A DNA stretch of 64,000 nucleotides from Agromyces cavernae. GTDB taxonomy: Bacteria > Actinomycetota > Actinomycetes > Actinomycetales > Microbacteriaceae. The stretch spans positions 372,001-436,000 of the forward strand of contig NZ_JAJNMP010000004.1 in the NCBI RefSeq assembly GCF_021044935.1. The letters run 5' to 3'. This document shows positions 18,271 to 26,968 of this stretch, one piece after another (positions within the stretch are counted from its first letter, which is position 1; the number at the start of each line of letters is the position of its first letter). Made by a program: the position numbers and the translations under genes. The notes below the pieces were generated by a model, which was not told the origin of the DNA, did no database searches, and worked only from the letters and a program-made list of their open reading frames with translations.

Positions 18271-19338
18271 GTGAAGGTAGTCAGCGTCGTGGGCGCGCGC
18301 CCCCAGTTCGTCAAACTCGCACCGATCGCGAAGGCGGCGTCGGCCGCGGGCATCGAGCACGTCATCGTGCACACCGGTCAGCACTACGACCCGATGCTCT
18401 CCGATGTCTTCTTCGACGACCTCGGCATCCCGGCGCCCGACGTGCACCTCGGCGTCGGTTCCGGAAGCCACGGCGTGCAGACCGGCTCGATGCTCGGCGC
18501 CCTCGACGCGGTCTTCGACGAGCACGCCCCCGACTGGGTGCTCGTGTACGGCGACACCAACTCCACGCTCGCCGCGGCGGTCAGCGCGGTCAAGCTGCAC
18601 TACCCGCTCGCTCACCTCGAGGCCGGCCTGCGCTCGTTCAACCGGCGCATGCCCGAGGAGCACAACCGGGTGCTCACCGACCACGCCGCTGATGTGTGCC
18701 TCGCCCCGACCGAGGTCGCCATGGGCCACCTCGCGAGCGAGGGCCTCGCCGAGCGCTCGGAGCTGGTCGGCGACGTCATGACCGACGTGCTCTTCCAGGT
18801 GCGCGACAGCGTGGCCGGCACGCCGTCGGCACTCGTCGAGGAGCTCGGCCTCACCCCGGGCGAATTCCACGTCGCCACGATCCACCGCGCCGAGAACACC
18901 GACGACCCCACTCGTCTCGCCGAGATCGCCGCCGCACTGTCGTCGCTCGAGCACCCGGTGATCCTGCTGGCTCACCCGCGGGTGGTGGCGAAGGCCGCCG
19001 CGCACGGCATCGAGCTCACTCAGGGTTCGCTCATCGCGCACGCCCCGCTGGCCTACCCCGACCTCATCGCCGCCGTCCTCGCCAGCCGCGGGGTCGTCAC
19101 CGATTCCGGTGGCCTGCAGAAGGAGGCGTTCCTGCTGCGTGTGCCCTGTACGACCGTGCGACCCGAGACCGAGTGGGTCGAGACCGTCGATCTGGGCTGG
19201 AACGTACTGGCGAACACCTCCGATGAGATCGCCGCAGCGGTGAGCCGGCCGGCACCGCAGCCGACCGATGCCGCGCCCTACGGCGACGGACGGGCGGCTG
19301 AGCGCGTCATCGACGAACTCCTCCGCCGCGCAGGCTGA
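18271..19338 (+). CDS. wecB: Non-hydrolysing UDP-N-acetylglucosamine-type 2-epimerase (WbpI-like)
   Basis: A 355-residue enzyme of the UDP-GlcNAc 2-epimerase family. Visible motifs: VVGARPQFVK, HTGQHYDPMLSDVFFDDLGIP, YGDTNSTLA, HLEAGLRSFNRRMPEEHNRVLTDH, THRAEN-type IHRAENTDDP and TDSGGLQKEA. GARPQF, SFN-RMPEE and TEWVE are features I associate with WbpI/WlbD, which epimerise UDP-GlcNAc(3NAc)A to UDP-ManNAc(3NAc)A, rather than classical WecB. The other four enzymes of that route are in this window. A role as plain UDP-GlcNAc 2-epimerase cannot be excluded. It is the only plus-strand gene within the glycosyltransferase block and is transcribed from its own leaderless-type promoter. Confidence 0.9.
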   Translation: MKVVSVVGARPQFVKLAPIAKAASAAGIEHVIVHTGQHYDPMLSDVFFDDLGIPAPDVHLGVGSGSHGVQTGSMLGALDAVFDEHAPDWVLVYGDTNSTLAAAVSAVKLHYPLAHLEAGLRSFNRRMPEEHNRVLTDHAADVCLAPTEVAMGHLASEGLAERSELVGDVMTDVLFQVRDSVAGTPSALVEELGLTPGEFHVATIHRAENTDDPTRLAEIAAALSSLEHPVILLAHPRVVAKAAAHGIELTQGSLIAHAPLAYPDLIAAVLASRGVVTDSGGLQKEAFLLRVPCTTVRPETEWVETVDLGWNVLANTSDEIAAAVSRPAPQPTDAAPYGDGRAAERVIDELLRRAG

Positions 19339-19348
19339 CTCCCCCGGC

Positions 19349-20581
19349 TCAGCGCGGCAGCAACGAGCGAACGAGATCGGCGGCGCGCGGGCCGGTGACA
19401 CGCGCGTCATACTCCCGCTGCCAGAGCGAACGCGGCGAGTAGGTCCCGTCGGGCGCGTCGAGCACGGCGCGGATGACCCGTGCGACCGCCTCGGGCGAGG
19501 CATCCGCTTCGACGACCTCGCCGGTACCCAGCGTCGGCGACACGATCTCGGGAGTTCCGCCGACGGCCGTCGCGACCACGGGGATCGCGTGCGCGATCGC
19601 CTCCATGATGCTGACGGGCACACCCTCGCTCGAACTCACGTTGACGAACGCGTCGACGCGGTTCGCCGCATAGAACTCGAGCAGTTCCTCGTTGGGCGTC
19701 TGCCCGCGCAACTCGACGGTGAGTCCCGCCGGCAGCTCGGCCGCCGCGTCACGCAGCGCGGGCATGAGCTCGCCATCGCCGAAGTGCACCCAGCGCACCG
19801 GTGCTTCGGGCCCGACCCCGGGCATGGCGCGGATCGCGTCGAGCAGCAGGCCGACCCGCTTGACCTCACTCACCGCCGAGCATGACACGACGAGTCGTTC
19901 ATCGCCCCGCGGTCGACGTTCGACCGCCTCGGGGCCGAAGACACCGAGACGGCTGACGACGGTCTTGCGATCGAGTGCACGGCTGCGATACGTCTCGGCC
20001 AGGTACTGCTTCGCGTCATCCGAGATCGCCAGCACGAGGTCGGCACGCGCGAACAGCTGCCGACGGAAGGGCAGATATCCGCCCGGCGCGCGGTCCTCGT
20101 AGAGGTCGTACCGGTGCAACCGTACGGCACGCGCAGCGACGCCGTGCAGCCAGGCCAGCCCGAGCCCGCCGCCCATGCCCCAGAACGCGTACGCCACCGT
20201 GTCGGGGTCGCCCGCGATCGCATCGCGCACCGCGCGACGGTGCGCCTGGGTGATACCCACTCGGGCTCCCATGAGGAAGAGGCGAAGGTGCCCGAACAAC
20301 CGGCCCGCGACCAGTTCGCGCCACGCGGCCGTGGCCAGCGACGCGAGCACGCGCGGCTCGAGCACGGCGCGAGGACTGTCTTCAGGCGCCGGCTCGAACA
20401 GGTTGCCGCCGAAGCTCACCGAAGGCGGCAGTTCGACCATGTCGACGTCGGTGCGACGCGCATGGCAGAACACGACGACGTCGTCGAACCTCGCGGCGAG
20501 GGCCTCGATCTCCTTCTCGACGAAGACGGCGTCACCCGTTCGGTAGGGGTAGTCGTTCGTGAACAGCAACAACCGACTCAT
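19349..20581 (-). CDS. GT4-family glycosyltransferase
   Basis: A 410-residue GT-B transferase: RLLLFTNDYPYRTGDAVFVEKEIEAL at the N-terminus, donor-site SCSAVSEVKRVGLLLDAI, and the C-terminal EX7E segment SSSEGVPVSIMEAIAHAIPVVATAVGGTPEIV. It is the last gene of a run joined by 4-base stop/start overlaps; its ATG (20579-20581) overlaps the stop of the preceding gene. It ends 10 nt from the convergent epimerase gene. The EGVPVSIMEA motif is common in amylovoran/exopolysaccharide-type transferases. The sugar is unknown. Confidence 0.86.
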   Translation of the reverse strand: MSRLLLFTNDYPYRTGDAVFVEKEIEALAARFDDVVVFCHARRTDVDMVELPPSVSFGGNLFEPAPEDSPRAVLEPRVLASLATAAWRELVAGRLFGHLRLFLMGARVGITQAHRRAVRDAIAGDPDTVAYAFWGMGGGLGLAWLHGVAARAVRLHRYDLYEDRAPGGYLPFRRQLFARADLVLAISDDAKQYLAETYRSRALDRKTVVSRLGVFGPEAVERRPRGDERLVVSCSAVSEVKRVGLLLDAIRAMPGVGPEAPVRWVHFGDGELMPALRDAAAELPAGLTVELRGQTPNEELLEFYAANRVDAFVNVSSSEGVPVSIMEAIAHAIPVVATAVGGTPEIVSPTLGTGEVVEADASPEAVARVIRAVLDAPDGTYSPRSLWQREYDARVTGPRAADLVRSLLPR

Positions 20582-21708
20582 GCCCGGCCTCCGACGAGGC
20601 GCGCGATCGCGTCGGCCCACGCCTCGACCTGGGCTTCTCCGGAGAGCTCGGGCGCCGAGGCATCCGAGCCCTGTTTCCATCCCGCGACGGACGCAGGGGT
20701 CAACCCGTCGAGCACCGCGGTCAGGTCGACCGCGGCGAAGCCGCCGGCGACCGCACCGAATCCGTGCTCGGTGAGCACGCGTGCCATCTCAGGGGACGGC
20801 CCGATGATCACGCCGAGCCGCGCCTGCACGTAGTCGAAGAACTTGTTGGGCAGGGCCCAGCGATTGTTGAAGTTCACCGGCGGCAGGATGTGGATGCCCA
20901 CGTCGTGCGCATTGAGCGTGGCCGACAGCTCGTCGTAGGGCACGGGGTCGTGCAGGGTGATGCGATCGCTCGCGGCCGCGCGGTCGCGCACCTCGTCGAG
21001 GAACACCGGGTCGTTCGGGGTGAGGTAGAGCGAGAGTTCGACGTCGGAACGCGTTGCCTCGACGGCATCGAGGATCGCCGTGATGTTGCGGTCGCGCAGC
21101 GCTGCGCCCGAATGCACCAATCGCAGCGGGGACCCGACCGGCGTGGCAGTGAGGTCGGCGTACGGCGCGGCGTTCGTGACGACTCCCGCGCGGATGCCGA
21201 ACTCGCGTGCGTATTCGTCGGCGATGCCCTGCCCGACGGTCGTCACCGACGACGCCTTCGTCACGAACTCGCGGCACATCCAGCGGATGAACGGGGCGAC
21301 GAAGCGCCGCCACTGCGCGACGTCCTCCTTCTGCCGCGGCGCATACTCGTGCAGGTCGGCGTGCACTCCGCTCGTCGGCTTCAGCGACAGGGCGAGCCCG
21401 ACGGCGTCGACGTCGTTCGCGAGCACGACGTCCCATTCGGTGTCCGAGAGCGCGTCGGCGGCGAACGCGATCGCCCGATTGCCCCAGTAGGCCGACGAGT
21501 AGCGACGCACCACGACGGCGGAGCGGTCGTAGCGCCAGATCGCGAACTCATCGGGCACGCGGACGTGACCGGCGACCCCCTCGGGCGCGGGACCGTAGCC
21601 GACCGTGTGCAGTTCGTACTCGCCGGCCAGGCGCCGCACCTGCTTCAGCACTCGAGCATCCGACGCGATGGGCGAGTACGAGATGATCAGCAGGCGCGGT
21701 GCGCTCAC
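20578..21708 (-). CDS. GT4-like glycosyltransferase, copy B of a tandem pair
   Basis: A 376-residue protein starting at the GTG 21706-21708, which overlaps the stop of its paralogue by four bases (GTGA); GAGGAAG upstream serves as ribosome site. LLIISYSPIASDARVLKQVRRLAGEY marks the acceptor domain; the donor domain has VHSGAALRDRN and PPVNFNNRWALPNKFFDYVQARLGVIIGPSPEM. It is clearly related along its whole length to the gene immediately upstream, so the pair arose by tandem duplication. It is probably a retaining transferase adding a neighbouring sugar in the same polymer. Confidence 0.83.
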   Translation of the reverse strand: MSAPRLLIISYSPIASDARVLKQVRRLAGEYELHTVGYGPAPEGVAGHVRVPDEFAIWRYDRSAVVVRRYSSAYWGNRAIAFAADALSDTEWDVVLANDVDAVGLALSLKPTSGVHADLHEYAPRQKEDVAQWRRFVAPFIRWMCREFVTKASSVTTVGQGIADEYAREFGIRAGVVTNAAPYADLTATPVGSPLRLVHSGAALRDRNITAILDAVEATRSDVELSLYLTPNDPVFLDEVRDRAAASDRITLHDPVPYDELSATLNAHDVGIHILPPVNFNNRWALPNKFFDYVQARLGVIIGPSPEMARVLTEHGFGAVAGGFAAVDLTAVLDGLTPASVAGWKQGSDASAPELSGEAQVEAWADAIARLVGGRA

Positions 21709-22841
21709 CGGCGCTTCCTCTGCATCTGCGCCGTAACAAGCCGGTCCCAGACCTCGACCTGACGCTCGCCGCCGAGCTCTTCGGCATGCGCGTGGGCGTT
21801 CGCCTTGAACGCGGTCACCGACTCGACCGTCAGTCGTTCGATCGCCGCCTGCGCAGCCTCGAGGGTGAAATCGTCGGCGACTTCGCCGATGCCGTATTCG
21901 CCGACGTAGTACTGCATCTCGGACGAGGGCCCGATGACCACGCCGAGGCGGGCCTGGACGTAGTCGAAGAGCTTGTTGGGCAACGCGAGCTTGTTGTTGA
22001 AGTTGATGGGCGGCAGCACGTGGATGCCCACGTCGTAGGCGGTGAGCGTCTCGGCCAACTGCGCGTACGGCACGGGATCGTGCACGGTCACACGCTCGGA
22101 AGTCGCCGCGAAGTCCTTGAGCTCCTGCAGGTAGGGCGGGTCGTTCGCGGTGAGGTAGAAGTCGAGCGATACATCGTTCGCAGCTGCCTCGACCGCCTCG
22201 GCCATGATGTGCAACCGCCGATTGCGCAGGCAGGCGCCGCTGTGCACGAGCCTGATCGGCACGCCCACCGGGCTCGGCACGCCGTCTCGATACGGGGCGG
22301 CATTCGTGACGAGCTCGGCACGGAATCCGAAGTTCTTCTCGTACTCGTCGACGATGCCGCGACTCACCGTCGACCACGACCATGCCCGCGTGACATATCG
22401 CCGCACGACGTACTCGAACCAAGGGGTGATGCGCTCGTGCCACAGGGCGTGATCGTCGTGCAGGCGGGGGCTGTACTCGTGCAGGTCGGCCAGCACGCCG
22501 TGTTTCGGCTTGAGCTTCACGGCTACGGGAACCGCCTCGACATCGTTCGCGATCGCGATGTCGAATCGGCGGCCCTTCAGGTGCTCGCGCGACCACTTCA
22601 CCGCCGACAACCGCCAGTACGCCTTGCGGTAGTGCTTGAGCGTGATCAGCTTGCCGTCGAGGTCGTTGTAGCGCTCGTCGTCGGGGATCGAGATGTGCTC
22701 GACGACCCCGTCTGGCGCGGGGCCGTAGCCGCACGTCGTCACCTCGTAGTCGCGAGTGAAATGGGCGACCTGCTTGAGCACTCGCGCGTCTCGGGCGATC
22801 GGCGAGTACGACAGGATCAGCATCGTGGGTCGACCGCTCAT
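21705..22841 (-). CDS. GT4-like glycosyltransferase, copy A of a tandem pair
   Basis: A 378-residue paralogue of the following gene: MLILSYSPIARDARVLKQVAHFTRDYE at the N-terminus, VHSGACLRNRRLHIMAEAV and PPINFNNKLALPNKLFDYVQARLGVVIGPSSEM in the donor domain. The ATG (22839-22841) overlaps the stop of the GT2 gene upstream (ATGA), and its own stop overlaps the next start. The two copies have diverged well below identity, with different loops after HEYSPR/HEYAPR, suggesting different acceptors or donors. Confidence 0.83.
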   Translation of the reverse strand: MSGRPTMLILSYSPIARDARVLKQVAHFTRDYEVTTCGYGPAPDGVVEHISIPDDERYNDLDGKLITLKHYRKAYWRLSAVKWSREHLKGRRFDIAIANDVEAVPVAVKLKPKHGVLADLHEYSPRLHDDHALWHERITPWFEYVVRRYVTRAWSWSTVSRGIVDEYEKNFGFRAELVTNAAPYRDGVPSPVGVPIRLVHSGACLRNRRLHIMAEAVEAAANDVSLDFYLTANDPPYLQELKDFAATSERVTVHDPVPYAQLAETLTAYDVGIHVLPPINFNNKLALPNKLFDYVQARLGVVIGPSSEMQYYVGEYGIGEVADDFTLEAAQAAIERLTVESVTAFKANAHAHAEELGGERQVEVWDRLVTAQMQRKRR

Positions 22842-23935
22842 GACGGGCTGACCTTCCTTTCACGCTTGAGGTAGTAGAGCATGTACCGCCGCAGAGTGGA
22901 TTCGCGGCCGAAGCTGCGCAACGGGTTCTTCGTGAGCCACCGTGCACGCCGGCCGGCGCGGCTGGAGGCCAGCACGTCGGCGGTCACCCGTGCGACCGTC
23001 GGCTCGGCGAGCAATCCGTCGAGCACGCGACGATCCTTGAGGTTGAACACGGCGAGCACGCCGGGCGCGAGCGCGAGCAGCCTGCGCAGCGCTGCCGCGA
23101 GGAACTCCACCTCATCGTCGCCGCGCCAGGCGTCGGCGTCGCGGCGGGTGCCCGCCGCCCCGAGGATGCTGATGCGCACGAGCTTGATCGCGAGTGCGCG
23201 GCGATGCGCGGGAGTCAACTCGGCCGGCAGCCCGTCGTCGAGCAGTCGTGTGACGGGCTCGAGGAACTGCTCGACCGTGAGCGGCGCATACGTCGTGCGC
23301 TCACGAGCGTCGACGCCGATCACGTAGCACGGCGCGGCTCCGAGGAAGTCGACGCGCCGCCCGACCGACCAGAGCCGGATGCCGAAGTCGAAGTCCTCGC
23401 CGACGCGCACCCCCTCGGTCATCCGCAGGTCGAGGCGATGCATCTCCGCCGTCTCGATGAGCCCGAGCGGCGCCGTGCGATAGAAGAGGCGATCCTTCGC
23501 AGCATCGACGCGGCGAATGCGCCCGAGGCGCACCAACGGGTTCGGCATGACCGCCTCGCCCTGCAACCGGATGCGTGCGATCGCCGCAGCCGGGCGCTCT
23601 GCACGAACATGGCGCACCCAGGCGCTCATCGCCCCCGGCTCGAGGAAGTCGTCGGACCCCATCACCGCGCAATAGTCGCCTTCGACGAGCTCGAGGCCGT
23701 GGTTGAAGGGGCCGGCCGCGCTGCGAACGCCGTCGGTGAACGACACCACCCGCCACGAGCCGTCGATGCCGGCCAGCCGCTGTTCGAACGCGTCGGCGCC
23801 GAGTCCGTGCGCGACGACCGTGACGCGCACCTCGTCGCGCACATCGTCGTCGTGCAGCACCGAGGCGACGGCGCGCTCGATCGGCCGGGACGCGTCGTGG
23901 CAGGCGATCACCACGTCGACGAACGGCCGGCTCAC
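22838..23935 (-). CDS. GT2-family glycosyltransferase
   Basis: A 365-residue GT-A transferase beginning VSRPFVDVVIACHDASRPIERAVASVL at the GTG 23933-23935, which overlaps the ABC transporter stop by four bases. AAGPFNHGLELVEGDYCAVMGSDDFLEPGA holds the acidic metal-binding motif. The C-terminus is basic (RRYMLYYLKRERK), possibly membrane-associating. It resembles the GT2 at 16005 over its length. Being coupled directly to an exporter gene suggests it acts on the exported glycolipid. Confidence 0.83.
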   Translation of the reverse strand: MSRPFVDVVIACHDASRPIERAVASVLHDDDVRDEVRVTVVAHGLGADAFEQRLAGIDGSWRVVSFTDGVRSAAGPFNHGLELVEGDYCAVMGSDDFLEPGAMSAWVRHVRAERPAAAIARIRLQGEAVMPNPLVRLGRIRRVDAAKDRLFYRTAPLGLIETAEMHRLDLRMTEGVRVGEDFDFGIRLWSVGRRVDFLGAAPCYVIGVDARERTTYAPLTVEQFLEPVTRLLDDGLPAELTPAHRRALAIKLVRISILGAAGTRRDADAWRGDDEVEFLAAALRRLLALAPGVLAVFNLKDRRVLDGLLAEPTVARVTADVLASSRAGRRARWLTKNPLRSFGRESTLRRYMLYYLKRERKVSPS

Positions 23936-25716
23936 GCGAGCCCCGCGAGCTGCGCCTGCTCGGCGAAGTTCGGCACCGTCGCGACGAGCTCGTCGAACGT
24001 GCCGCGTGCCGCGATCGTGCCGTCCTGCATGAAGCAGATCAGGTCGCTCTCGCGGATCGTGGACAGCCGGTGTGCGACCGAGACGATGGTGACCTCGCCC
24101 TTGAGCCCGCGGATCGCCGCCGTCACGAGCGACTCGGTCTTCGTGTCGAGCGCGCTCGTCGCCTCGTCGAGCACGAGCACGAGCGGGTCGCTGTACAGGG
24201 CGCGTGCAATGCCGAGCCGCTGACGTTGGCCACCCGACAGCGCCAGGCCGCGCTCGCCGATGCGTCCGCGCAGGCCGCCCTCGCGCACTGCGATGACCTC
24301 CCAGAGCTGCGCACGCTCGAGCGCGACGCGCACCTTGTCGAAGTCGATCTCGTCGTCCTCCCAGGCGAGCGCGACGTTCTGGGCGATCGTGCCGTCGAAG
24401 AGTGCGACGTCCTGCGGCACGTAGCCGACCCGCGATCGCCACGCCGCGAGCACGTCCTCGAGGTTCTTGTCGTCGAGCGTGATCGTTCCGTGCTGCGGCA
24501 CGAGCAGGCCGAGCAGCACGTCGATCATCGTCGACTTGCCTGCGCCTGACGAGCCGACGAACGCGAGCGAGCTGCCGATGGGGATCTCGAGGTCGATGTC
24601 GTGGACCGCCGGCGTGTCTTCATGGCCGGGGTACGCGAATGAGACGCCGTCGAACCGCAGCACCTTCGGTGAGCCGACGATGGGGTCGCGACCGAGCTTC
24701 TCTGCGGCGTCGACGTGGATCTGCGACGCCTTGATGTCGAAGATCACCGCCTGCACGTGCGGCACGTTCGCCGTGGTCGTGGTGACGATCGACTGGAATC
24801 CCGTGAGCGCAGGAATCAGCCGGAATCCGGCGACCGCGAAGAGCGCGACGGACGCGAGCGCCGCCTGCAGGCCTCCGGTGAGGTACCCGACCGTGCCCAC
24901 GAGCACGAAACCGCCGACGAGCGCGGCGTTCAGCACGAAGGACGGCAACGAGCCGAGGAAGTTCATGTTCGCGCGGGCCCTGGTGCTGAACGAGCGGTTG
25001 TACTGCACGACGTCGGCGACCTCGGACGCCTTGTTGCGCAACGTGATCTCTTTCAGCGCCTGCACCATCTCGGTCATCAGCGCGGCGACCTTCAGCGAGT
25101 AGTCGCGTGAGACGCGGCCTGCCTGCACCGACTTGCCGGAGACGACCCAGTACAGCAGCGCCATGATCGCGCCCAGGTACGCCACGGTGATGACCGCGGT
25201 GAGCGGTTGCACGACGATGAGGATGACGAGGATCGTGACGAAGCTGACCGCGAGCGCGGGCAGCTGCACGATCGGCAGCAGGAATCCGCTCGTCGCGTTC
25301 GCGATGCCGACATCGGCGATGCGCACGAGCTGAGCGGTGTTGCGCGCCAGTCGGTGCGTCCACGGTGCCTTGATGTAGGCGTCGAACAGCCGCCGCCCGA
25401 TCTCGAGTTCGAACGATGCGAACTTGCGGGTCGCGAACCACTGCTGCCCGATCGCGAGCACCGACTTCGCGAGGATGAGGAACGCGACGGCCGCGATGAC
25501 CCAGACGTAGGCGTCAGGGCCGAGCCTGCCGATGATCGGGAAGTTGATCGACGCGCCCGAGATCATCGGGGCGAGGCTCAGTGCGAGCAGCATGATCGCG
25601 GCGATGTCGAGGAGCGCCAGCAGGCACGACACCACGACGTAGCGCCAGAGGTACGACTGTGCATCGCCCGGCAGCCAGGGCATCAGCTCTCGGAACGTCT
25701 TCCATACGACCTTCAT
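23932..25716 (-). CDS. ABC exporter, fused membrane and ATPase domains
   Basis: A 594-residue half-transporter that would work as a homodimer. Residues about 28-320 hold six hydrophobic helices; about 350-590 is the ATPase: Walker A GSSGAGKST (388-396), Q-loop YVPQDVALF, signature LSGGQ (493-497), Walker B LVLVLDEATSALD (513-) and the H-loop VAHRLST. The layout is that of PglK/MsbA-like lipid-linked oligosaccharide or lipid flippases. It heads a run of five genes with 4-base overlaps through four glycosyltransferases, so it probably exports their product. A Wzx-like flippase at 2025 would be an alternative route. The ATG is at 25714-25716; no strong ribosome site is visible. Confidence 0.88.
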   Translation of the reverse strand: MKVVWKTFRELMPWLPGDAQSYLWRYVVVSCLLALLDIAAIMLLALSLAPMISGASINFPIIGRLGPDAYVWVIAAVAFLILAKSVLAIGQQWFATRKFASFELEIGRRLFDAYIKAPWTHRLARNTAQLVRIADVGIANATSGFLLPIVQLPALAVSFVTILVILIVVQPLTAVITVAYLGAIMALLYWVVSGKSVQAGRVSRDYSLKVAALMTEMVQALKEITLRNKASEVADVVQYNRSFSTRARANMNFLGSLPSFVLNAALVGGFVLVGTVGYLTGGLQAALASVALFAVAGFRLIPALTGFQSIVTTTTANVPHVQAVIFDIKASQIHVDAAEKLGRDPIVGSPKVLRFDGVSFAYPGHEDTPAVHDIDLEIPIGSSLAFVGSSGAGKSTMIDVLLGLLVPQHGTITLDDKNLEDVLAAWRSRVGYVPQDVALFDGTIAQNVALAWEDDEIDFDKVRVALERAQLWEVIAVREGGLRGRIGERGLALSGGQRQRLGIARALYSDPLVLVLDEATSALDTKTESLVTAAIRGLKGEVTIVSVAHRLSTIRESDLICFMQDGTIAARGTFDELVATVPNFAEQAQLAGLA

Positions 25717-25786
25717 ACGTGCGAGGCTCCGAACCCGAGACGATTGGACATCCTGTTAGTTTCGCATGTCCGAGCTGACTGAAACC

Positions 25787-26968
25787 TCACACCGAGACGC
25801 CGAGGAACGCGCCCAACGCCTGCGCCGACCGTCGTCCGTCATGGACGGCTCGCACGAACGCCGGCCCGGTCGCCGCAACGGCACGATACCGCTCGCGCTC
25901 GGCGACCACGTCGCGCAGCACGACCTCGAGCCCGTCGGCGCGAGCCTCGACGATCGGCAGCTCCAGCTCGGTTCGCTCGCGCACCGTCTCGCGCGTGAAC
26001 TCGGCGACATGGCTCACGACGACACGCCCGGCGGCCAGCGCCTCGCATGCGGCGACCCCGTAGATGCCGAGCGCGAACTGGTCGAGCACGATGTCGGCGG
26101 TGCCGTACACCGCGGGCATCTGCTCGGCGGCGACACCCCGAACCTCGCGGTACTCGATGATCCCCTCGGCCTCGAGCCGGCGCACCGTGTCGGCGATGAG
26201 GTCGCTTCCCTTGAGCCCGGCATTGCTCGGCGCATGCACCACTACGGGGCGGCGGCGTTCGAGCGCCGGCTCGGTTGCGGCATCCGCCCACCCGTCGACG
26301 TCGACGACGACCGGCAGCCACGACGCCCCGGGCACGTGCTCGAGCAGATCGGGCGTCGAGACGAACACCGGCAACCCGCTCTCGGCGATCAGCGCTCGAT
26401 TCCGTTGCGCGATCTCCTCGAGCCGGTCGGTCTCGGGATACCGGTCATGAAGGAACGGCGAATCGGGATCGGATGCCGCGTGACGGCTCGGAAGACGGAT
26501 GTCGCTGCCGTGCCACAGCAACGCGACCCGTACCCCCGCCCGCCGCAGGAACTCGACCTGATCGAGGACCCTTCCGTCGGACCCGAAGAGATGCCGCCCC
26601 GACTCGACGATCACGTGCGTGAAGCGCTTGGCGACGGCACGCCGCTGCGCACGCTGCCACGGAGCACTCGAGATGAAGAACGGTGTCGGCACCGCGTGGT
26701 CGGCGGGGAACGCGAACACGTCTCCGGGGTTCCGGTACATGAAGTCTGCGGCGGCGACGCCGGGCAGGCGCTCGGCGGCCCGCGCCCAGGCGTAACCCTG
26801 ACCCGCCGAGTTCACGGGGCCGATGAACAGCCGGGTCGCGGCGCGTTCGACTCGCGTCGTCCCGCCCTGGGCGATCGCGCGGCGCCGCCCGGGCAGGAGT
26901 CGGTCGGCGACCGGGTGGGGGATGCGGCCGGCCGCCCTGTGCGCGAACCGCACGATCGCGTTGCTCAT
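25787..26968 (-). CDS. Glycosyltransferase, GT-B fold, family unclear
   Basis: A 393-residue protein with a basic N-terminus, then LFIGPVNSAGQGYAWARAAERL and a C-terminal donor-like domain (PVVVHAPSNAGLKGSDLIADTVRRLEAEG, MPAVYGTADIVLDQFALGIYGVAACEALAAGRVVV). The VVHAPSN..KG and G.YG.AA.EALA elements fit GT-B transferases acting late in surface glycan synthesis. The ATG overlaps the stop of the GT4 gene upstream (ATGA). A 70-nt gap separates it from the ABC exporter gene. No family name can be given with confidence. Confidence 0.75.
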   Translation of the reverse strand: MSNAIVRFAHRAAGRIPHPVADRLLPGRRRAIAQGGTTRVERAATRLFIGPVNSAGQGYAWARAAERLPGVAAADFMYRNPGDVFAFPADHAVPTPFFISSAPWQRAQRRAVAKRFTHVIVESGRHLFGSDGRVLDQVEFLRRAGVRVALLWHGSDIRLPSRHAASDPDSPFLHDRYPETDRLEEIAQRNRALIAESGLPVFVSTPDLLEHVPGASWLPVVVDVDGWADAATEPALERRRPVVVHAPSNAGLKGSDLIADTVRRLEAEGIIEYREVRGVAAEQMPAVYGTADIVLDQFALGIYGVAACEALAAGRVVVSHVAEFTRETVRERTELELPIVEARADGLEVVLRDVVAERERYRAVAATGPAFVRAVHDGRRSAQALGAFLGVSV

